The translations under genes were made by a program, and so were the position numbers. Below, in pieces: positions 1 to 9,101 of a stretch of 64,000 bases of DNA. Numbering within the stretch: position 1 is the stretch's first letter; every line of letters starts with the position of its first letter. The notes beneath the pieces were generated by a model. That model ran no database searches, was not told the origin of the DNA, and was given only the letters and a program-made list of their open reading frames with translations. This stretch comes from Halobaculum halobium (GTDB taxonomy: Archaea > Halobacteriota > Halobacteria > Halobacteriales > Haloferacaceae), in NCBI RefSeq assembly GCF_030127145.1, contig NZ_CP126158.1, positions 1,736,001-1,800,000 on the forward strand, given 5' to 3'.

Positions 1-931
1 CCGTGTCGCCGGAGGCGGCCATCTTCTCGCCCAGTACGGCGATCATCCCGGCGTTGTCGCGGAGGAACCGCGGCTCGGGCGCGTGGAAGTCGGCGCCGCG
101 CTCGGCGCACATCTCCGCGAGCATCTCCCGCAGGCGCGCGTTCTGTCCCACGCCGCCGCCCAGCACCAGCTCGTCGGTGCCCGTCAGCGACAGCGCCCGC
201 TCGGCGACCTCGGTGAGCATCGCGAACACGTGCTCCTGCAGCGAGAAGCACACGTCCGCGACGGGGACGCCGTCGTCGTACGCCGCCTTCGCGGCCGACA
301 TGATCCCCGAGAACGAGAAGTCCATCCCCTTCACGACGTAGGGTAACTCGACGAACGACCCGTCCTCCGCGTGCGCTTCGATCTTCGGGCCGCCGGGGTG
401 GCTCCAGCCGACGTGGCGGGTGAACTTGTCGAGGGCGTTGCCGACGCCGGTGTCCATCGTCTCGCCGAGCACGCGGTAGCGGCCGTCGTGAAAGCCCAGC
501 AGGTGGGCGTTCGCCCCCGAGGCGTTCAGACAGACGGGCGAGTCGAAGCCCGCGCGGTGGCGGCCGATCTCCAGGTGTGCGACCATGTGGTTGACGCCGA
601 CCAGCGGCACGTCGAGCGTCTGCGCGAGCGCCCGGGCCGCGGTGGCGACGATCCGCAGGCACGGGCCGAGGCCGGGACCGCGCGAGAACGCGACGGCGTC
701 GACCGGGGGGTCTCCCGCCGCGCGGTCGTCGTACTCGCCTCGGGCGTGCTCCAGCGCCGTCTCGATCACCCGCGGGATCGCCTCGCCCATGTGCTCGGCG
801 GCCTCGCGCGGGTGAATGCCGCCGCTGTCGGGTTCGTACGGGTCGGACTCGATAAAAACGGCGTCGGCTTCGGCGTCGAACACCGCGGCGCTGGCGCACC
901 AGGCCGTGCCCTCGACGCCGAGGACGCGCAT
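1..931 (-). CDS. kae1-bud32: Kae1-Bud32 tRNA threonylcarbamoyladenosine (t6A) synthase/kinase, 3' end outside window
   Basis: About 310 residues are visible, starting MRVLGVEG, and they cover essentially the whole Kae1 (TsaD) domain. Kae1 transfers threonylcarbamoyl to A37 of ANN-decoding tRNAs within the KEOPS complex. The metal-binding motif NHMVAH is at residues 114-119 (His115, His119), and the distal aspartate lies in LRDNAGM near the visible end. Haloarchaeal proteins are usually fused to the Bud32 kinase; that part would lie beyond position 1, so the fusion is inferred from the family. The ATG is 6 bases after the S24e stop, so the two are cotranscribed. It is the last visible gene of the minus-strand operon that begins with aIF2-gamma. 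Confidence 0.95.
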   Translation of the reverse strand, partial: MRVLGVEGTAWCASAAVFDAEADAVFIESDPYEPDSGGIHPREAAEHMGEAIPRVIETALEHARGEYDDRAAGDPPVDAVAFSRGPGLGPCLRIVATAARALAQTLDVPLVGVNHMVAHLEIGRHRAGFDSPVCLNASGANAHLLGFHDGRYRVLGETMDTGVGNALDKFTRHVGWSHPGGPKIEAHAEDGSFVELPYVVKGMDFSFSGIMSAAKAAYDDGVPVADVCFSLQEHVFAMLTEVAERALSLTGTDELVLGGGVGQNARLREMLAEMCAERGADFHAPEPRFLRDNAGMIAVLGEKMAASGDT

Positions 932-937
932 CCGGCG

Positions 938-1246
938 TTAGGCTTCCTCTGCCTCGGCGTCCTCGTCGCCGGCGATGGCGTTCCGCTCGAGGACGTAGTC
1001 CTGCTCCACGTCGGCGGCGTGCTCGGCCGACTCGTACACCTTCGCGTAGCCGACGGTCTTGCGCATGCCGAACTTCGTGTCCAGCTCCTGAATGACGACC
1101 TCGTCGGAGCCCTTGTCGAGCTTCGCGGCGAGCGAGTCCCGGACCTGGAGGCGGGCGGGGGTTGCTTCGTCGTGCTGCACCTCGAACCGGACGTCCGTCC
1201 GGTGGAGCATGGGGTTCTCCTCCTCGGAGATGATGTCGATGTCCAT
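938..1246 (-). CDS. rps24e: Small-subunit ribosomal protein S24e
   Basis: This 102-residue protein matches archaeal S24e in length and sequence: an N-terminal beta strand MDIDIISEEENPML, the EVQHDEATP stretch, and the KLDKGSDEVVIQ / KFGMRKTVGYAKVYES core. The acidic tail GDEDAEAEEA is typical of haloarchaea. It lies in the conserved operon between the dephospho-CoA kinase and kae1. In many haloarchaea a small S27ae gene follows directly; here only 6 bases separate the stop from kae1, so it is absent at this spot. Confidence 0.95.
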   Translation of the reverse strand: MDIDIISEEENPMLHRTDVRFEVQHDEATPARLQVRDSLAAKLDKGSDEVVIQELDTKFGMRKTVGYAKVYESAEHAADVEQDYVLERNAIAGDEDAEAEEA

Positions 1247-1348
1247 GGTTCAGTTGTCAGTGAGTGCGCCCGAGAGGCGGAAAAGGATTTCGAAGGGGCT
1301 GTACCCCGATTCAGCGGCCGCGAGCAGGTCGCCGGCGCGCGCGGCCGG

Positions 1349-1888
1349 CTACCCGTCCACGCCCAGCGCCGCCAACGCCGCCGCGGTGTCGCCGTCGAGT
1401 TTTCCCAACAGTTCCCCCGCCTTGCGCTTCGAGTCCGGGGTCACGTCTACGAGCACCATCCCTTCGTCGGGCTGGCCGTACACGACGCTTGCCCCCTCCG
1501 GGGCCGCGACGATCGCGGGCACGGTCGCGAGATCTTCCTCGCCGGTCACGTAGATCACGACCGGGCCGTCGCTGGCGAGCGCATCGACGAGCGCGTCGAG
1601 CATGGCCGTCGAGAGCGTCGCCGGTTCGTTGTCGACCTCGATCCGGCGGTTCTCCCCGTCGAGGACCGCGGCGATCTCCGCGCCGACGGCCTCGCGCTTC
1701 GTCTTCCCGTCGATCACCGCCACGTCGGGGTCGCGTCCGGCGACGCGGAGGTGGTAGGTGACGACGTCGCCGACGGCGACGATCGGGTCGCCGGCTTCGG
1801 AGAGCAGTCGCTCCGCGTCGGTGTAGACGGGACCCATGGGGTCTTTGAACGCGCCGCGGAGGTCGTCGGGAAGCGTGAGCAGCGACAT
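1349..1888 (-). CDS. GTP-dependent dephospho-CoA kinase (DUF359 family)
   Basis: The 179-residue protein belongs to the archaeal DUF359 family, shown in Thermococcus to phosphorylate dephospho-CoA with GTP as the last step of CoA synthesis. Family features seen are the N-terminal LTLPDDLRGAFKDPMGPVY segment, VGDVVTYHL near residues 41-49, the acidic VIDGKTKRE motif, and the C-terminal GEEDLATVPAIVAAPEGASVVYGQP stretch, split here as GEEDLATVP and VVYGQPDEG. It sits in the transcription/translation operon between spt4 and rps24e, its usual archaeal neighbourhood. The biochemical role is assigned from the family; no test of nucleotide preference is possible here. Confidence 0.9.
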   Translation of the reverse strand: MSLLTLPDDLRGAFKDPMGPVYTDAERLLSEAGDPIVAVGDVVTYHLRVAGRDPDVAVIDGKTKREAVGAEIAAVLDGENRRIEVDNEPATLSTAMLDALVDALASDGPVVIYVTGEEDLATVPAIVAAPEGASVVYGQPDEGMVLVDVTPDSKRKAGELLGKLDGDTAAALAALGVDG

Positions 1889-1919
1889 TCGATGAACGTG
1901 TTGCCTCTGGCTCGCGCAG

Positions 1920-2117
1920 TTACCGGACCTTCAGCGCGTAGCTGCCCGGTTCGCTCACGTTCATCTCCGGAGCGATCTCGGACTCCTCAGGGTGCGTGAT
2001 GATGACGTAGCCGGCCCAGTCTTCCGTCAGGGAGGATGAGCCGCAGTTGTCGCACGTCTGGGCGTCGGGGCCGTTGACGAAGTGGCACTCGCGACAGGCG
2101 AGGCGGTCCTCCGCCAT
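1920..2117 (-). CDS. spt4: Transcription elongation factor Spt4 (RpoE'')
   Basis: A 65-residue zinc-ribbon protein with cysteines 8, 11, 22 and 25 (ACREC and CDNC) followed by the Spt4 core SLTEDWAGYVIITHPEESEIA. Archaeal Spt4 pairs with Spt5 and clamps RNA polymerase for processive elongation. The start codon overlaps the rpo7 stop by one base (TGATG), indicating translational coupling. It is full length for archaeal Spt4. Confidence 0.95.
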   Translation of the reverse strand: MAEDRLACRECHFVNGPDAQTCDNCGSSSLTEDWAGYVIITHPEESEIAPEMNVSEPGSYALKVR

Positions 2118-2695
2118 CAGTTACCCTCCGCGGGCGCCCCCTCGGCGCGGCGCCGAACGTCGGACTCGAGCCAGGCGTGCTTGCCGAGCCCGGGCTGTTT
2201 GGCGGTGAGGCCGATCTTCGAGTCGCGCGGGTTGCGCTCGTCGATCGACTTCGTGACGACGCGCACCCGGACGGGGTCGTCGACGCCGAGCGTCCGGTCG
2301 GACTCCGTCGAGGCGAGCTGCTGGTTCTCGCCGTCGTACGCGAGGTACTCGTCGGAGATCTGCGAGACGTGCAGCAGGCCGTCCACGGGGCCGATGCCGA
2401 CGAAGGCGCCGAACTCGACGACCTCCACGACGTTCCCGTCGACGACCTCCTGCATGTCCGGATCGAAGGTCACGGCGTCGAACTCCGCCTGGTAGTACAC
2501 GCCCGGTCTGTTCGGGAGGACGGCGCCGTCGCCGATATCCTGGACCTCGATGACGCTGACAACGCTGCCCACGTCCTCGTCCATGCGTCCCTCCAACTTG
2601 TCCTGCAAGAGCTTGCGGACGCGGTCGCGGCTCACGTCCGCCAGATGCTCCGGCGGGACCTCGACCGTGTCCTTGAGTCGTACCCGTTTGTACAT
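2117..2695 (-). CDS. rpoE1: DNA-directed RNA polymerase subunit Rpo7 (RpoE')
   Basis: The 192-residue protein has the two-domain layout of archaeal Rpo7. An N-terminal domain (about residues 1-78, starting MYKRVRLKDTVEVPP) is followed by an S1-type OB fold (about 80-165) containing GAFVGIGPVDGLLHVSQIS. It forms the stalk of RNA polymerase with Rpo4 and binds emerging RNA. It overlaps spt4 by one base and starts one base after the PIN gene stop, so the genes are tightly packed. Residues 165-192 form a charged tail ending in PAEGN. Confidence 0.95.
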   Translation of the reverse strand: MYKRVRLKDTVEVPPEHLADVSRDRVRKLLQDKLEGRMDEDVGSVVSVIEVQDIGDGAVLPNRPGVYYQAEFDAVTFDPDMQEVVDGNVVEVVEFGAFVGIGPVDGLLHVSQISDEYLAYDGENQQLASTESDRTLGVDDPVRVRVVTKSIDERNPRDSKIGLTAKQPGLGKHAWLESDVRRRAEGAPAEGN

Positions 2696-2696
2696 G

Positions 2697-3101
2697 CTAT
2701 GGTTCTGTTATCGCGAGTGTGTTCGCGCCCCTTAAACCGATTACGCGTACGCCCCGAGCGAGGAGGCGCTCGCGCAGGGGACGATCGTTCGTGACGACGT
2801 AGCCGTCGAATCCCTCGTCCCCGTCGGCGCCGGAACCGGCGCCGGCGGAGGCGAGTTCGACGACCGCGTCGTCGGCGTACTCCTCTGTCGTCTCGACGAC
2901 CCGACACCGTTCGGCGAGGTCGCGGCCGACCGACGCGGCGGTGGCCTCCTCGCCGGCGCCCGTCGCGAGCGTCTCCAGCTCGGCGACGACCGCCTCCGGA
3001 GTGACGAGGTCGGAGTCGTCGACCAGACGGTCGAGTTCCTCGAAGACGCGAACGCCGCACTCGACTGGCATCATGAGCGCGTTCGTGTCGAGGACGACCA
3101 T
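2697..3101 (-). CDS. PIN-domain ribonuclease (Fcf1/VapC-like)
   Basis: A 134-residue single PIN domain starting MVVLDTNALMMP. The conserved acidic residues are visible: the first Asp in LDTN (Asp5), Glu in VVAELETLA, and the late Asp pair region GYVVTNDRPLRERL. Located between aIF2-gamma and rpo7, it matches the archaeal PIN protein often annotated as Fcf1/Utp24-like and presumed to act in rRNA processing; substrate is inferred. The in-frame region upstream of this ATG overlaps the 3' end of aIF2-gamma and reads as low-complexity Arg/Pro sequence, so the start at 3101 is preferred. Confidence 0.85.
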   Translation of the reverse strand: MVVLDTNALMMPVECGVRVFEELDRLVDDSDLVTPEAVVAELETLATGAGEEATAASVGRDLAERCRVVETTEEYADDAVVELASAGAGSGADGDEGFDGYVVTNDRPLRERLLARGVRVIGLRGANTLAITEP

Positions 3102-3115
3102 CGTCACCGGCTCTG

Positions 3116-4345
3116 TTACTCCGTGAGGGTCCCGACGCCGATGAGACGCCAGCGGGCGCCCATCCGGCGGTTGATCGCGATCTTCGCGCCCTCCTCCGCA
3201 CAGATCGGTCGCTTGAGGTTGACCTCGCACTCGCCGGTCCGTGCGCTCGTCACCGCGCCCACGGTGGTCGCGGTGCCGACGGTGAGCATCAGCGGCTCGC
3301 CGGTGGAGATCTCCTCGACGGCGCCCTCGCCGACGACGCGGTCGAGCAGTTCGACCTCCATCTCGAACCCGTTCCGGGTCGGCGGGAGCGTCCCGGGCTC
3401 GCCGGCGACCTGCCCCGCGAGCGCGTCACCCTTGGTCAGGCTCGGGTCCAGTCCGGTGCCGACGCCGAGCAGGCCGCCCGGCCCGACCTCCGACTGGGAC
3501 TGGCCGCCCGCCTGCAGCGAGCGCACGGAGGTCTCGATCGAGTGGTACTCCGAGGAGCCGCCCTCCTCGACCTCGCGGCCGGGGCGGAGCTCGATCTCGT
3601 CGTCGACCTCCAGGGTCCCTTGCGCGAGCGACCCGCCGATGACGCCGCCGAGCAGGTCCGCGGCTGTCGTGCCCGGTCGGTTGATGTCGAACGAGCGGGC
3701 GGTGTACATCCGTGCCGGGAGCGACTCGTCGCGCTCCGGGGTCGGAATCTCCGTCTCCAGCGCCTGGATCATGAGGTCGATATTGACCTCCTGCTGGGCA
3801 CTGACAGGGACGATCGGCGCGTCCTCGGCGACGGTTCCCTCGACGAACTCCCTGATCTGCTCGTAGTTCTCGCGGGCGCGCTCGTCGTCGACGAGGTCCA
3901 CCTTGTTCTGGGCGATGACGATGTTCTCGATGCCGATGATGTCCAGCGCCATCAGGTGCTCCTCCGTCTGCGCCTGCGGCACGTCCTCGGTGGCGCTCAC
4001 CACCAGCACCGCGCCGTCCATAATCGACGCTCCGGAGAGCATCGTCGCCATCAGCGTCTCGTGGCCCGGGGCGTCGACGAACGAGACCGTCCGCAGGGTC
4101 TCGGTGTCGACGTCGTGCTCCGGGCACGTCTCCTCGACGGTGTAACACTCGGGCTCGGCACAGTCCGGGCACCGACGCAGCGTTGCGTCGGCGTAGCCCA
4201 GACGGATGGAGATCCCGCGCTTCATCTCCTCGCTGTGCTGGTCGGTCCAGTCGCCCGACAACGCTTGCACTAGCGTCGTCTTTCCGTGGTCGACGTGACC
4301 GACGAGTCCGATGTTCACCTCCGGTTGTGTTTGCTCCGTCACCAT
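3116..4345 (-). CDS. eif2g: Translation initiation factor 2 subunit gamma
   Basis: The 409-residue GTPase delivers initiator Met-tRNA to the small ribosomal subunit as part of aIF2. G1 is GHVDHGKT at residues 16-23, G3 is DAPGH at 91-95, and G4 is NKVD at 147-150. A zinc knuckle typical of aIF2-gamma inserts after switch 1, with cysteines 59, 62, 67 and 74. Domains II and III follow to the C-terminal [10 protein letters not shown]. The upstream sequence has a TATA-like CTTTAT (4396-4391) and a GGAGG four bases before the ATG. It is the first gene of the minus-strand operon reaching to position 1. Confidence 0.97.
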   Translation of the reverse strand: MVTEQTQPEVNIGLVGHVDHGKTTLVQALSGDWTDQHSEEMKRGISIRLGYADATLRRCPDCAEPECYTVEETCPEHDVDTETLRTVSFVDAPGHETLMATMLSGASIMDGAVLVVSATEDVPQAQTEEHLMALDIIGIENIVIAQNKVDLVDDERARENYEQIREFVEGTVAEDAPIVPVSAQQEVNIDLMIQALETEIPTPERDESLPARMYTARSFDINRPGTTAADLLGGVIGGSLAQGTLEVDDEIELRPGREVEEGGSSEYHSIETSVRSLQAGGQSQSEVGPGGLLGVGTGLDPSLTKGDALAGQVAGEPGTLPPTRNGFEMEVELLDRVVGEGAVEEISTGEPLMLTVGTATTVGAVTSARTGECEVNLKRPICAEEGAKIAINRRMGARWRLIGVGTLTE

Positions 4346-4390
4346 GGGCCTCCGAGAGTAATCTCGTTGGAACTTCGCTTCGTGCGCCTG

Positions 4391-4599
4391 ATAAAGGTGC
4401 TGTTACGGCGATGCCGGTGTCGGGTACGTGTCGCTCTGTTTCAGGCCCGTCGCGCGGGTGCCATTTCGGGTGGAGTCACCGCCACCGACCGCGGCGCCGT
4501 CGTCGCCGAGCACGCACGCAGTCTCGCCCGCCTTCGGCGACTCTCTCGACACCGAGAAAACACACGAGAGGTGCCGAGAACCGAACGAACGGGCTTATA
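4391..4599. promoter_or_regulatory. Divergent promoters of the eif2g operon and nog1
   Basis: On the minus strand CTTTAT at 4396-4391 lies about 50 bases before the eif2g ATG, leaving a short leader that ends in a Shine-Dalgarno-like GGAGG. On the plus strand CTTATA at 4594-4599 lies 37 bases before the nog1 ATG at 4631. The roughly 190 bases between these boxes hold no convincing gene. Confidence 0.5.
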
Positions 4600-4630
4600 C
4601 GCCGCCGTCGTCAACTCCCGCCAACTGACT

Positions 4631-5599
4631 ATGACATTCGAAGACCTCCCCACCACTCCCCGCGCGGAGGAACTCCTCGACAAGGCGTTCTCCCGCGCGT
4701 CCCGGACCGGCCGCGCGAAAGACGGGTGGGACGCCCAGGAGTCGATGCTGATCACCGCCGCGAACATCCTCTCGGACAACCTCGCCAACGTCTCCACCTC
4801 CTGGCCCGACTTCGAGTTCGAGGTCGAGCCGTTCTACTACGAACTCGCCGACGCGGTCGTGGACGTGGACGAGTTGCGTCAGGCGCTCTCGGAGGTGAAC
4901 TGGGCCTCCCGCCGGATCGACGAGCTCCGCTCGGAGTACCAGGCGAAGATGCGCAAGTCGGGCGTCGAGACCGCCCGCAAGCACCGCAAGCAGGCGTTCG
5001 CCCGCATGGCCGACATCATGGACGAGATCGAAGCCGATCTCTTGACGGTCGGCGAGGCCCGCGACGCGCTGAAGACGCTCCCCGACATTCGCCCCGACGA
5101 GCCCGCGATCGTCGTCGCCGGCTATCCCAACGTCGGTAAGTCGTCGTTCGTCAACCACGTGACCCGCGCGTCCAACGAGATCGCCTCCTACCCGTTCACG
5201 ACGAAGGCGATCCAGATCGGGCACTTCGAGCGCGACCGCATCCGCTATCAGATCATCGACACGCCGGGACTGCTCGACCGCCCCGAGGAGGACCGCAACG
5301 GCATCGAGCGCCAGGCCGTCTCGGCGCTCACTCACCTCGCCGACGCCGTCGTGTTCGTCCTCGACGCCTCCGGTGACTGCGGTTATCCGCTGGAGTCGCA
5401 GTTGGAACTGCTCGCGGAGGTCGAGGACCGGTTCGACGCGCCCGTACTTACCGTCTGCAACAAGAGCGACCGCTCGACTGACGTGGAGGCGGACGCGTAC
5501 ATGAGCGTCGCCGAGGGAGACAACGTCGACGCCGTCCTCGATATGGCGGTCGAGGCCGTCGGTTTCGAGCCCGACCTCCCCTCGCGCGGAGAGAACTGA
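4631..5599 (+). CDS. nog1: Nog1-like GTPase (ribosome biogenesis)
   Basis: The 322-residue protein starts MTFEDLPTTPRAEELLDKAF and matches archaeal Nog1, an Obg-related GTPase of large-subunit assembly. An N-terminal helical domain of about 155 residues, including RKHRKQAFARMADIM, precedes the G domain: GYPNVGKSS near 163-171, DTPGLLDRP near 210, and NKSD near 277. It is shorter than eukaryotic Nog1 and lacks the C-terminal extension, as expected in archaea. An in-frame extension upstream of 4631 exists but reads as non-conserved sequence and includes the TATA box, so the ATG at 4631 is chosen. Confidence 0.93.
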   Translation: MTFEDLPTTPRAEELLDKAFSRASRTGRAKDGWDAQESMLITAANILSDNLANVSTSWPDFEFEVEPFYYELADAVVDVDELRQALSEVNWASRRIDELRSEYQAKMRKSGVETARKHRKQAFARMADIMDEIEADLLTVGEARDALKTLPDIRPDEPAIVVAGYPNVGKSSFVNHVTRASNEIASYPFTTKAIQIGHFERDRIRYQIIDTPGLLDRPEEDRNGIERQAVSALTHLADAVVFVLDASGDCGYPLESQLELLAEVEDRFDAPVLTVCNKSDRSTDVEADAYMSVAEGDNVDAVLDMAVEAVGFEPDLPSRGEN

Positions 5600-5604
5600 C
5601 CCCG

Positions 5605-6015
5605 TTATTCCGTCTCCCGCTCCCGCTCGCGGGGGTCGTCCTCGCGGAGAGCGCCCGCTTCGATCCGGCTGTCGGCGTCGAGCAGTCGGTCGATCCGGCG
5701 CTCGAACTCCTCGTCGGAGATCTCGCCGTCGGCGTAGCGGCGCTTCAGTCGCTCGATCGGTTCGTCCTCGGCGTCCGGTTTCGGTCCGGCGTTCACCGTG
5801 GCGCCGGTCCCGCGCGTCCGGCGCAGCCGATCCCACCGGACGGCGATCCACAGCAGGAAGACCGACAGGATCGCGATTGAGACCCCGGTGGCCGTCGAAG
5901 CGGGGACCGCGCCGACGTACCACAGCGCGGCGACGATCAGGATCGTGTCCACGCCGAACGCGAGGAACGTCCCGAGCATGAGTCCGGTGACGACGCGGTC
6001 ATCGGAGTCGCTCAC
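5605..6015 (-). CDS. Membrane protein with C-terminal SHOCT domain
   Basis: The 136-residue protein has two predicted membrane helices (about residues 10-32 and 41-60) and a short basic linker RWDRLRRTRG. A SHOCT motif follows at about 88-110, IERLKRRYADGEISDEEFERRIDRL. SHOCT segments are short helical modules often at protein C-termini in haloarchaea; the cellular function is unknown. The tail RERERETE is highly charged. Its stop lies 5 bases from the convergent nog1 stop. Confidence 0.8.
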   Translation of the reverse strand: MSDSDDRVVTGLMLGTFLAFGVDTILIVAALWYVGAVPASTATGVSIAILSVFLLWIAVRWDRLRRTRGTGATVNAGPKPDAEDEPIERLKRRYADGEISDEEFERRIDRLLDADSRIEAGALREDDPRERERETE

Positions 6016-6058
6016 GCGAAGGCATCGATACGGCGTCGACTTTGCGGTTCCGGTCGGT

Positions 6059-6799
6059 CTACTCCAGCTCGTAGGTCACCGTCACCGATGCGGACACCGT
6101 CACCGGACCGGGCTCGAACGAGGTGGACGCGCCGGCGTCGGCGGCCGTCTCGTAGACGACCCGCGAGTCGTACGGCGAGACGCCCGCCGAGCCAACCCGC
6201 ATCGACAGCTCCGTTCCGACCGAGCGGTCGGCCGCGCCGGCGGCCGTTTCGGCGGTCCCGCGGGCGTCGCCCACGGCGGCCGCGAGCGCCTCCTCGCGGA
6301 GTTCGGCGCGGCGCTCGTCGCTCAGCGTGAAGCGGACGTTCTGGACGGCGGTCGCGCCGTTGTCGACCGCGAGGTCCACGGCGCTGCCGGCGGCGTCGGG
6401 CGACGTCTCGAACGCGAGCGCGTGGTACGCGCGGTAGCCGACTAACTCGCGAGTGTCTCGAGAGTGGTCGTACTCCGGCGACAGTCGGAAGTCGACCGTG
6501 CGCACCTCGTAGCCGGCGTCGGTCAGCGCCTCGCGGAGCCGCTCGACGTCGGCGGCGACCTGCGAGCGGGCCGCGCTGGCGTTGTCTGCCGTCGCCTCGA
6601 CGGCGACGGTGATCTCGGCGAGATCGGGCGAGGCGCTTACGGTCGCCGTGCCGTCGGCGGTGACGGTGTTCACGTCGGAGGCGTTCGCGCCCGTCGCGCC
6701 GGCCGCGTTCGCCGCGGTCGATCCGGTCGTCCCGGCACAGCCCGCGAACACGAGCATGGCCGCGACGAGCAGTGCTGGGAGGGTTTTCGTTCGGTTCAC
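6059..6799 (-). CDS. SIMPL-domain (DUF541) lipoprotein
   Basis: With the GTG at 6799 the protein is 246 residues and begins with a textbook lipoprotein signal: a positive start NRTK, a hydrophobic core, and the lipobox LVFAGC placing the lipid cysteine at residue 21. The mature part contains the SIMPL/DUF541 fold: VTADGTATVSASPDLAEITV, the YEVRTVDFRLSPEYD segment, and VSASVTVTYELE at the end. SIMPL proteins are secreted or periplasmic in bacteria and poorly characterised. A TTG codon at 6829 would add ten residues in front of the signal and is less likely. The protein is probably anchored on the outer face of the membrane. Confidence 0.85.
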   Translation of the reverse strand: MNRTKTLPALLVAAMLVFAGCAGTTGSTAANAAGATGANASDVNTVTADGTATVSASPDLAEITVAVEATADNASAARSQVAADVERLREALTDAGYEVRTVDFRLSPEYDHSRDTRELVGYRAYHALAFETSPDAAGSAVDLAVDNGATAVQNVRFTLSDERRAELREEALAAAVGDARGTAETAAGAADRSVGTELSMRVGSAGVSPYDSRVVYETAADAGASTSFEPGPVTVSASVTVTYELE

Positions 6800-6858
6800 G
6801 TACGAAGAGACGCGTGCGTGGACCGTCAAGCTATCTTACACACAAACGCCCGTTTGTG

Positions 6859-8190
6859 TCACGCTGTCGCCGCACCGGTGCGCGACTCCTCGACGGGAAC
6901 GTACCGCACCGACACGTCGACGGCCGCGGGCTCGCCGATCCCGAACGGCGGGTCGGCGTCGTCCGCGAGGCGTGTCGCGAGCGCGTCGCCGATCCGCGGC
7001 GTCGTCGTCTCGGGGGGATACCCGACCGTCACCGTCACCGCAGTCGGTTGCCGGAATGGGAACCCACCGTAGGTCACTTCGACGTCGAGTACCCGCGCGT
7101 CGCTGTCGAGCAGGGCGTTCGCCTCCTCTTGGGCGGCCGTCTCGAACTGCGCGCTCTGGTAGGAGGCGACCGTCACGCCCGTGAGCACGGCCGTCGACAG
7201 CAGAATTGCGACGCCGAGCACACCGATCCGACGGATTGTCGTCGTCCGCGTCTCGTCGAGCCGCCAGAACGACTCCGGGCGGTACCCCTTGTACCACAGC
7301 GTCGCGATCGCGGCGAAGTTGATCGCGGCGAAGTTGACGACGACCAACAGCGCCGCCCCGGCGACGGTCCCGGGGCGACCCCATGCGATGCCGATGCCGA
7401 CGACGGCCGTCGGCGGCACCAGCGCCGCCGCGATCATGACGCCCACGAGCGCCGAGGAGACGCCCGACGCGAGCGACAGCGCGCCCGCGACGCCCGACCC
7501 TAACGCGATCGGCAGCGAGAGCACGTCCGGCGCGAGCCGCTCGCGCACCTCCGCGATCGAGAACACCTCCTCGACGCCGAACGGGACGACTCGGCCGTAT
7601 CTGAGCAGCGCCGCGAACGCGGCTGCGCTCGTCACAGCGAGAACCCCGCCGAGCACCTGTAGCTTCACACCGCGCGCGAACAGGTCCTCGTCGTCGAGCA
7701 CGGTGCCGACGCTGGCGGCCATTGCGGGCCCGATCAGCGGCGCGATCACCATCGACCCGACGACGACCGCCGCCGAGTCGAGCAGCAGCCCGGCGGTGGC
7801 GACGACGGCGCTGATCACGGTCATCGTCACGAACGCGCCGAACCGGGGGGACATCTCCGTCGCCCGCGCGTCCAGTTCCTCGCGAGCGATCCGGTCGCCG
7901 TTCCCGTCCTCGTCGTTCTCGGCGTACCGCTCCTCCAGTTCTTCGAAGCGCTTCGAGACGACCGTCTCGGCGTCCATGACGACCGTGTACGCGTCGCGCT
8001 CGAGGCCGGCGTCGCGCAGTTCCTCGAGCACCGGCTCGACGGCCTCTGTCGGGAGCGGGAACGAGACGATCGCCGTGTACTCCCGACCGCTCGTCTCGTC
8101 GGAGAGGACGTAGTCAATCTCCTCCTCGTCGAGCACGGAGAGAACCGTCTCGCGCTTGCCCGCCGGCACCATCACCTGAACGAGTCGCAC
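6859..8190 (-). CDS. TIGR00341/DUF389 family membrane protein
   Basis: The 443-residue protein opens with a soluble ferredoxin-like domain starting RLVQVMVPAGKRETVLSVLD and carrying TAIVSFPLPTEAVEPVLEEL. A DUF389 membrane domain of several helices follows, with the signature GSMVIAPLIGPAMAASVGTVLDD near residues 150-175. A final soluble segment begins around residue 355. The family is widespread but functionally unassigned. The start is a GTG at 8190, supported by a TATA-like TATAAC box whose first base is 29 bases upstream (8219), fitting a leaderless message. Confidence 0.85.
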   Translation of the reverse strand: MRLVQVMVPAGKRETVLSVLDEEEIDYVLSDETSGREYTAIVSFPLPTEAVEPVLEELRDAGLERDAYTVVMDAETVVSKRFEELEERYAENDEDGNGDRIAREELDARATEMSPRFGAFVTMTVISAVVATAGLLLDSAAVVVGSMVIAPLIGPAMAASVGTVLDDEDLFARGVKLQVLGGVLAVTSAAAFAALLRYGRVVPFGVEEVFSIAEVRERLAPDVLSLPIALGSGVAGALSLASGVSSALVGVMIAAALVPPTAVVGIGIAWGRPGTVAGAALLVVVNFAAINFAAIATLWYKGYRPESFWRLDETRTTTIRRIGVLGVAILLSTAVLTGVTVASYQSAQFETAAQEEANALLDSDARVLDVEVTYGGFPFRQPTAVTVTVGYPPETTTPRIGDALATRLADDADPPFGIGEPAAVDVSVRYVPVEESRTGAATA

Positions 8191-8297
8191 GGAGGCACCT
8201 CACGGAGCGGACAGTTATACCCGACGGGCCGGCGATCCGGCGGGGTGATAGAGCGGCGAGTCCATCCGTTGTCCTCTGTCGTCTCGCCGTCCGTCGC

Positions 8298-9020
8298 TCA
8301 TTTCGGTCGCAGACGCCGCAACACGGGAATCGACTCCAGTTTCTCGTCTGCCAGCACGTCCCAGTGGACGCCGTCCGGGCGCGCCGGCGCGCCCCCGCCA
8401 CGTGTCTCCGCGGTCCGGATCGTCCGTTTGGGGGTACAGATCAGGTCCAGCGGCACGTCGTGGGCGGCCAACTCGACCGCGCGGTCGACGACCTGCATCG
8501 GGTGGACCGTCGTCGCGACGGTTGTCTCCTCGTCGACCGCGCCCAACTCCGACAGCACCGCGAACTCCAGATCCGCAAACCCTTCTCCCTTCCCCACGCG
8601 GCTGCCTGATTCGGTGACCGCGACGCTGCCGGAGACGATCAGGTCGACGTGTGGCACCTCGTCGGGGCCGACCGGAACGCCGTGGTCTGAGGAGCCAGAC
8701 ACCGTGGTCGCCTCGTCGATATCGGACACCTCGTCGGGCGCGAGCCGGAGGAACGGCTGCTCCGCTCGGAGCCGCGGAACGGCCATGTACACCGTCTTCC
8801 CGGCGCGCAACGCGGCGCGTCGGACCGGGAGCTGCGGGGCGTCGGGGTTCGCCTTGATCGCCTCGGCCGCCTCCCACTCCGGGGTATCGGTCAGTCGTTC
8901 GCAGGCGGCGTCCGCGCCCGCGAAGTTCGGGATCCGGCCGTGGGGCGGGAACGGGAATCGGGCCTCGCCCGACGCCTCCAGCGCGTCCCAGATCCGATCG
9001 CGGAGGAGCTGTTTGTCCAC
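8298..9020 (-). CDS. 5-formyltetrahydrofolate cyclo-ligase
   Basis: The 240-residue protein starts at a GTG ([15 protein letters not shown]) and matches the ATP-dependent enzyme converting 5-formyl-THF to 5,10-methenyl-THF. Family signatures are the N-terminal basic helix, [20 protein letters not shown] near 67-86, and the glycine-rich [14 protein letters not shown] motif near 140 that binds ATP and folate. The end reads [18 protein letters not shown]. It is a little longer than bacterial homologues, as is usual in haloarchaea. It is transcribed away from engB; the TIGR00341 gene follows after 107 bases and has its own promoter. Confidence 0.88.
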   Translation of the reverse strand: MDKQLLRDRIWDALEASGEARFPFPPHGRIPNFAGADAACERLTDTPEWEAAEAIKANPDAPQLPVRRAALRAGKTVYMAVPRLRAEQPFLRLAPDEVSDIDEATTVSGSSDHGVPVGPDEVPHVDLIVSGSVAVTESGSRVGKGEGFADLEFAVLSELGAVDEETTVATTVHPMQVVDRAVELAAHDVPLDLICTPKRTIRTAETRGGGAPARPDGVHWDVLADEKLESIPVLRRLRPK

Positions 9021-9101
9021 GCTTCAGGTGTCGGTGCCCGTCAACTTTGGCGCGTCGCTCGACCCGCGTCGCTTATGCGCCGCCGCGGCCCATCACCGGG
9101 C

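Noticed and set aside
371-1999. Long plus-strand open frame opposite the kae1, S24e and dephospho-CoA kinase genes
   Set aside because: It is antisense to three recognisable genes, and its composition is the usual by-product of GC-rich codons.
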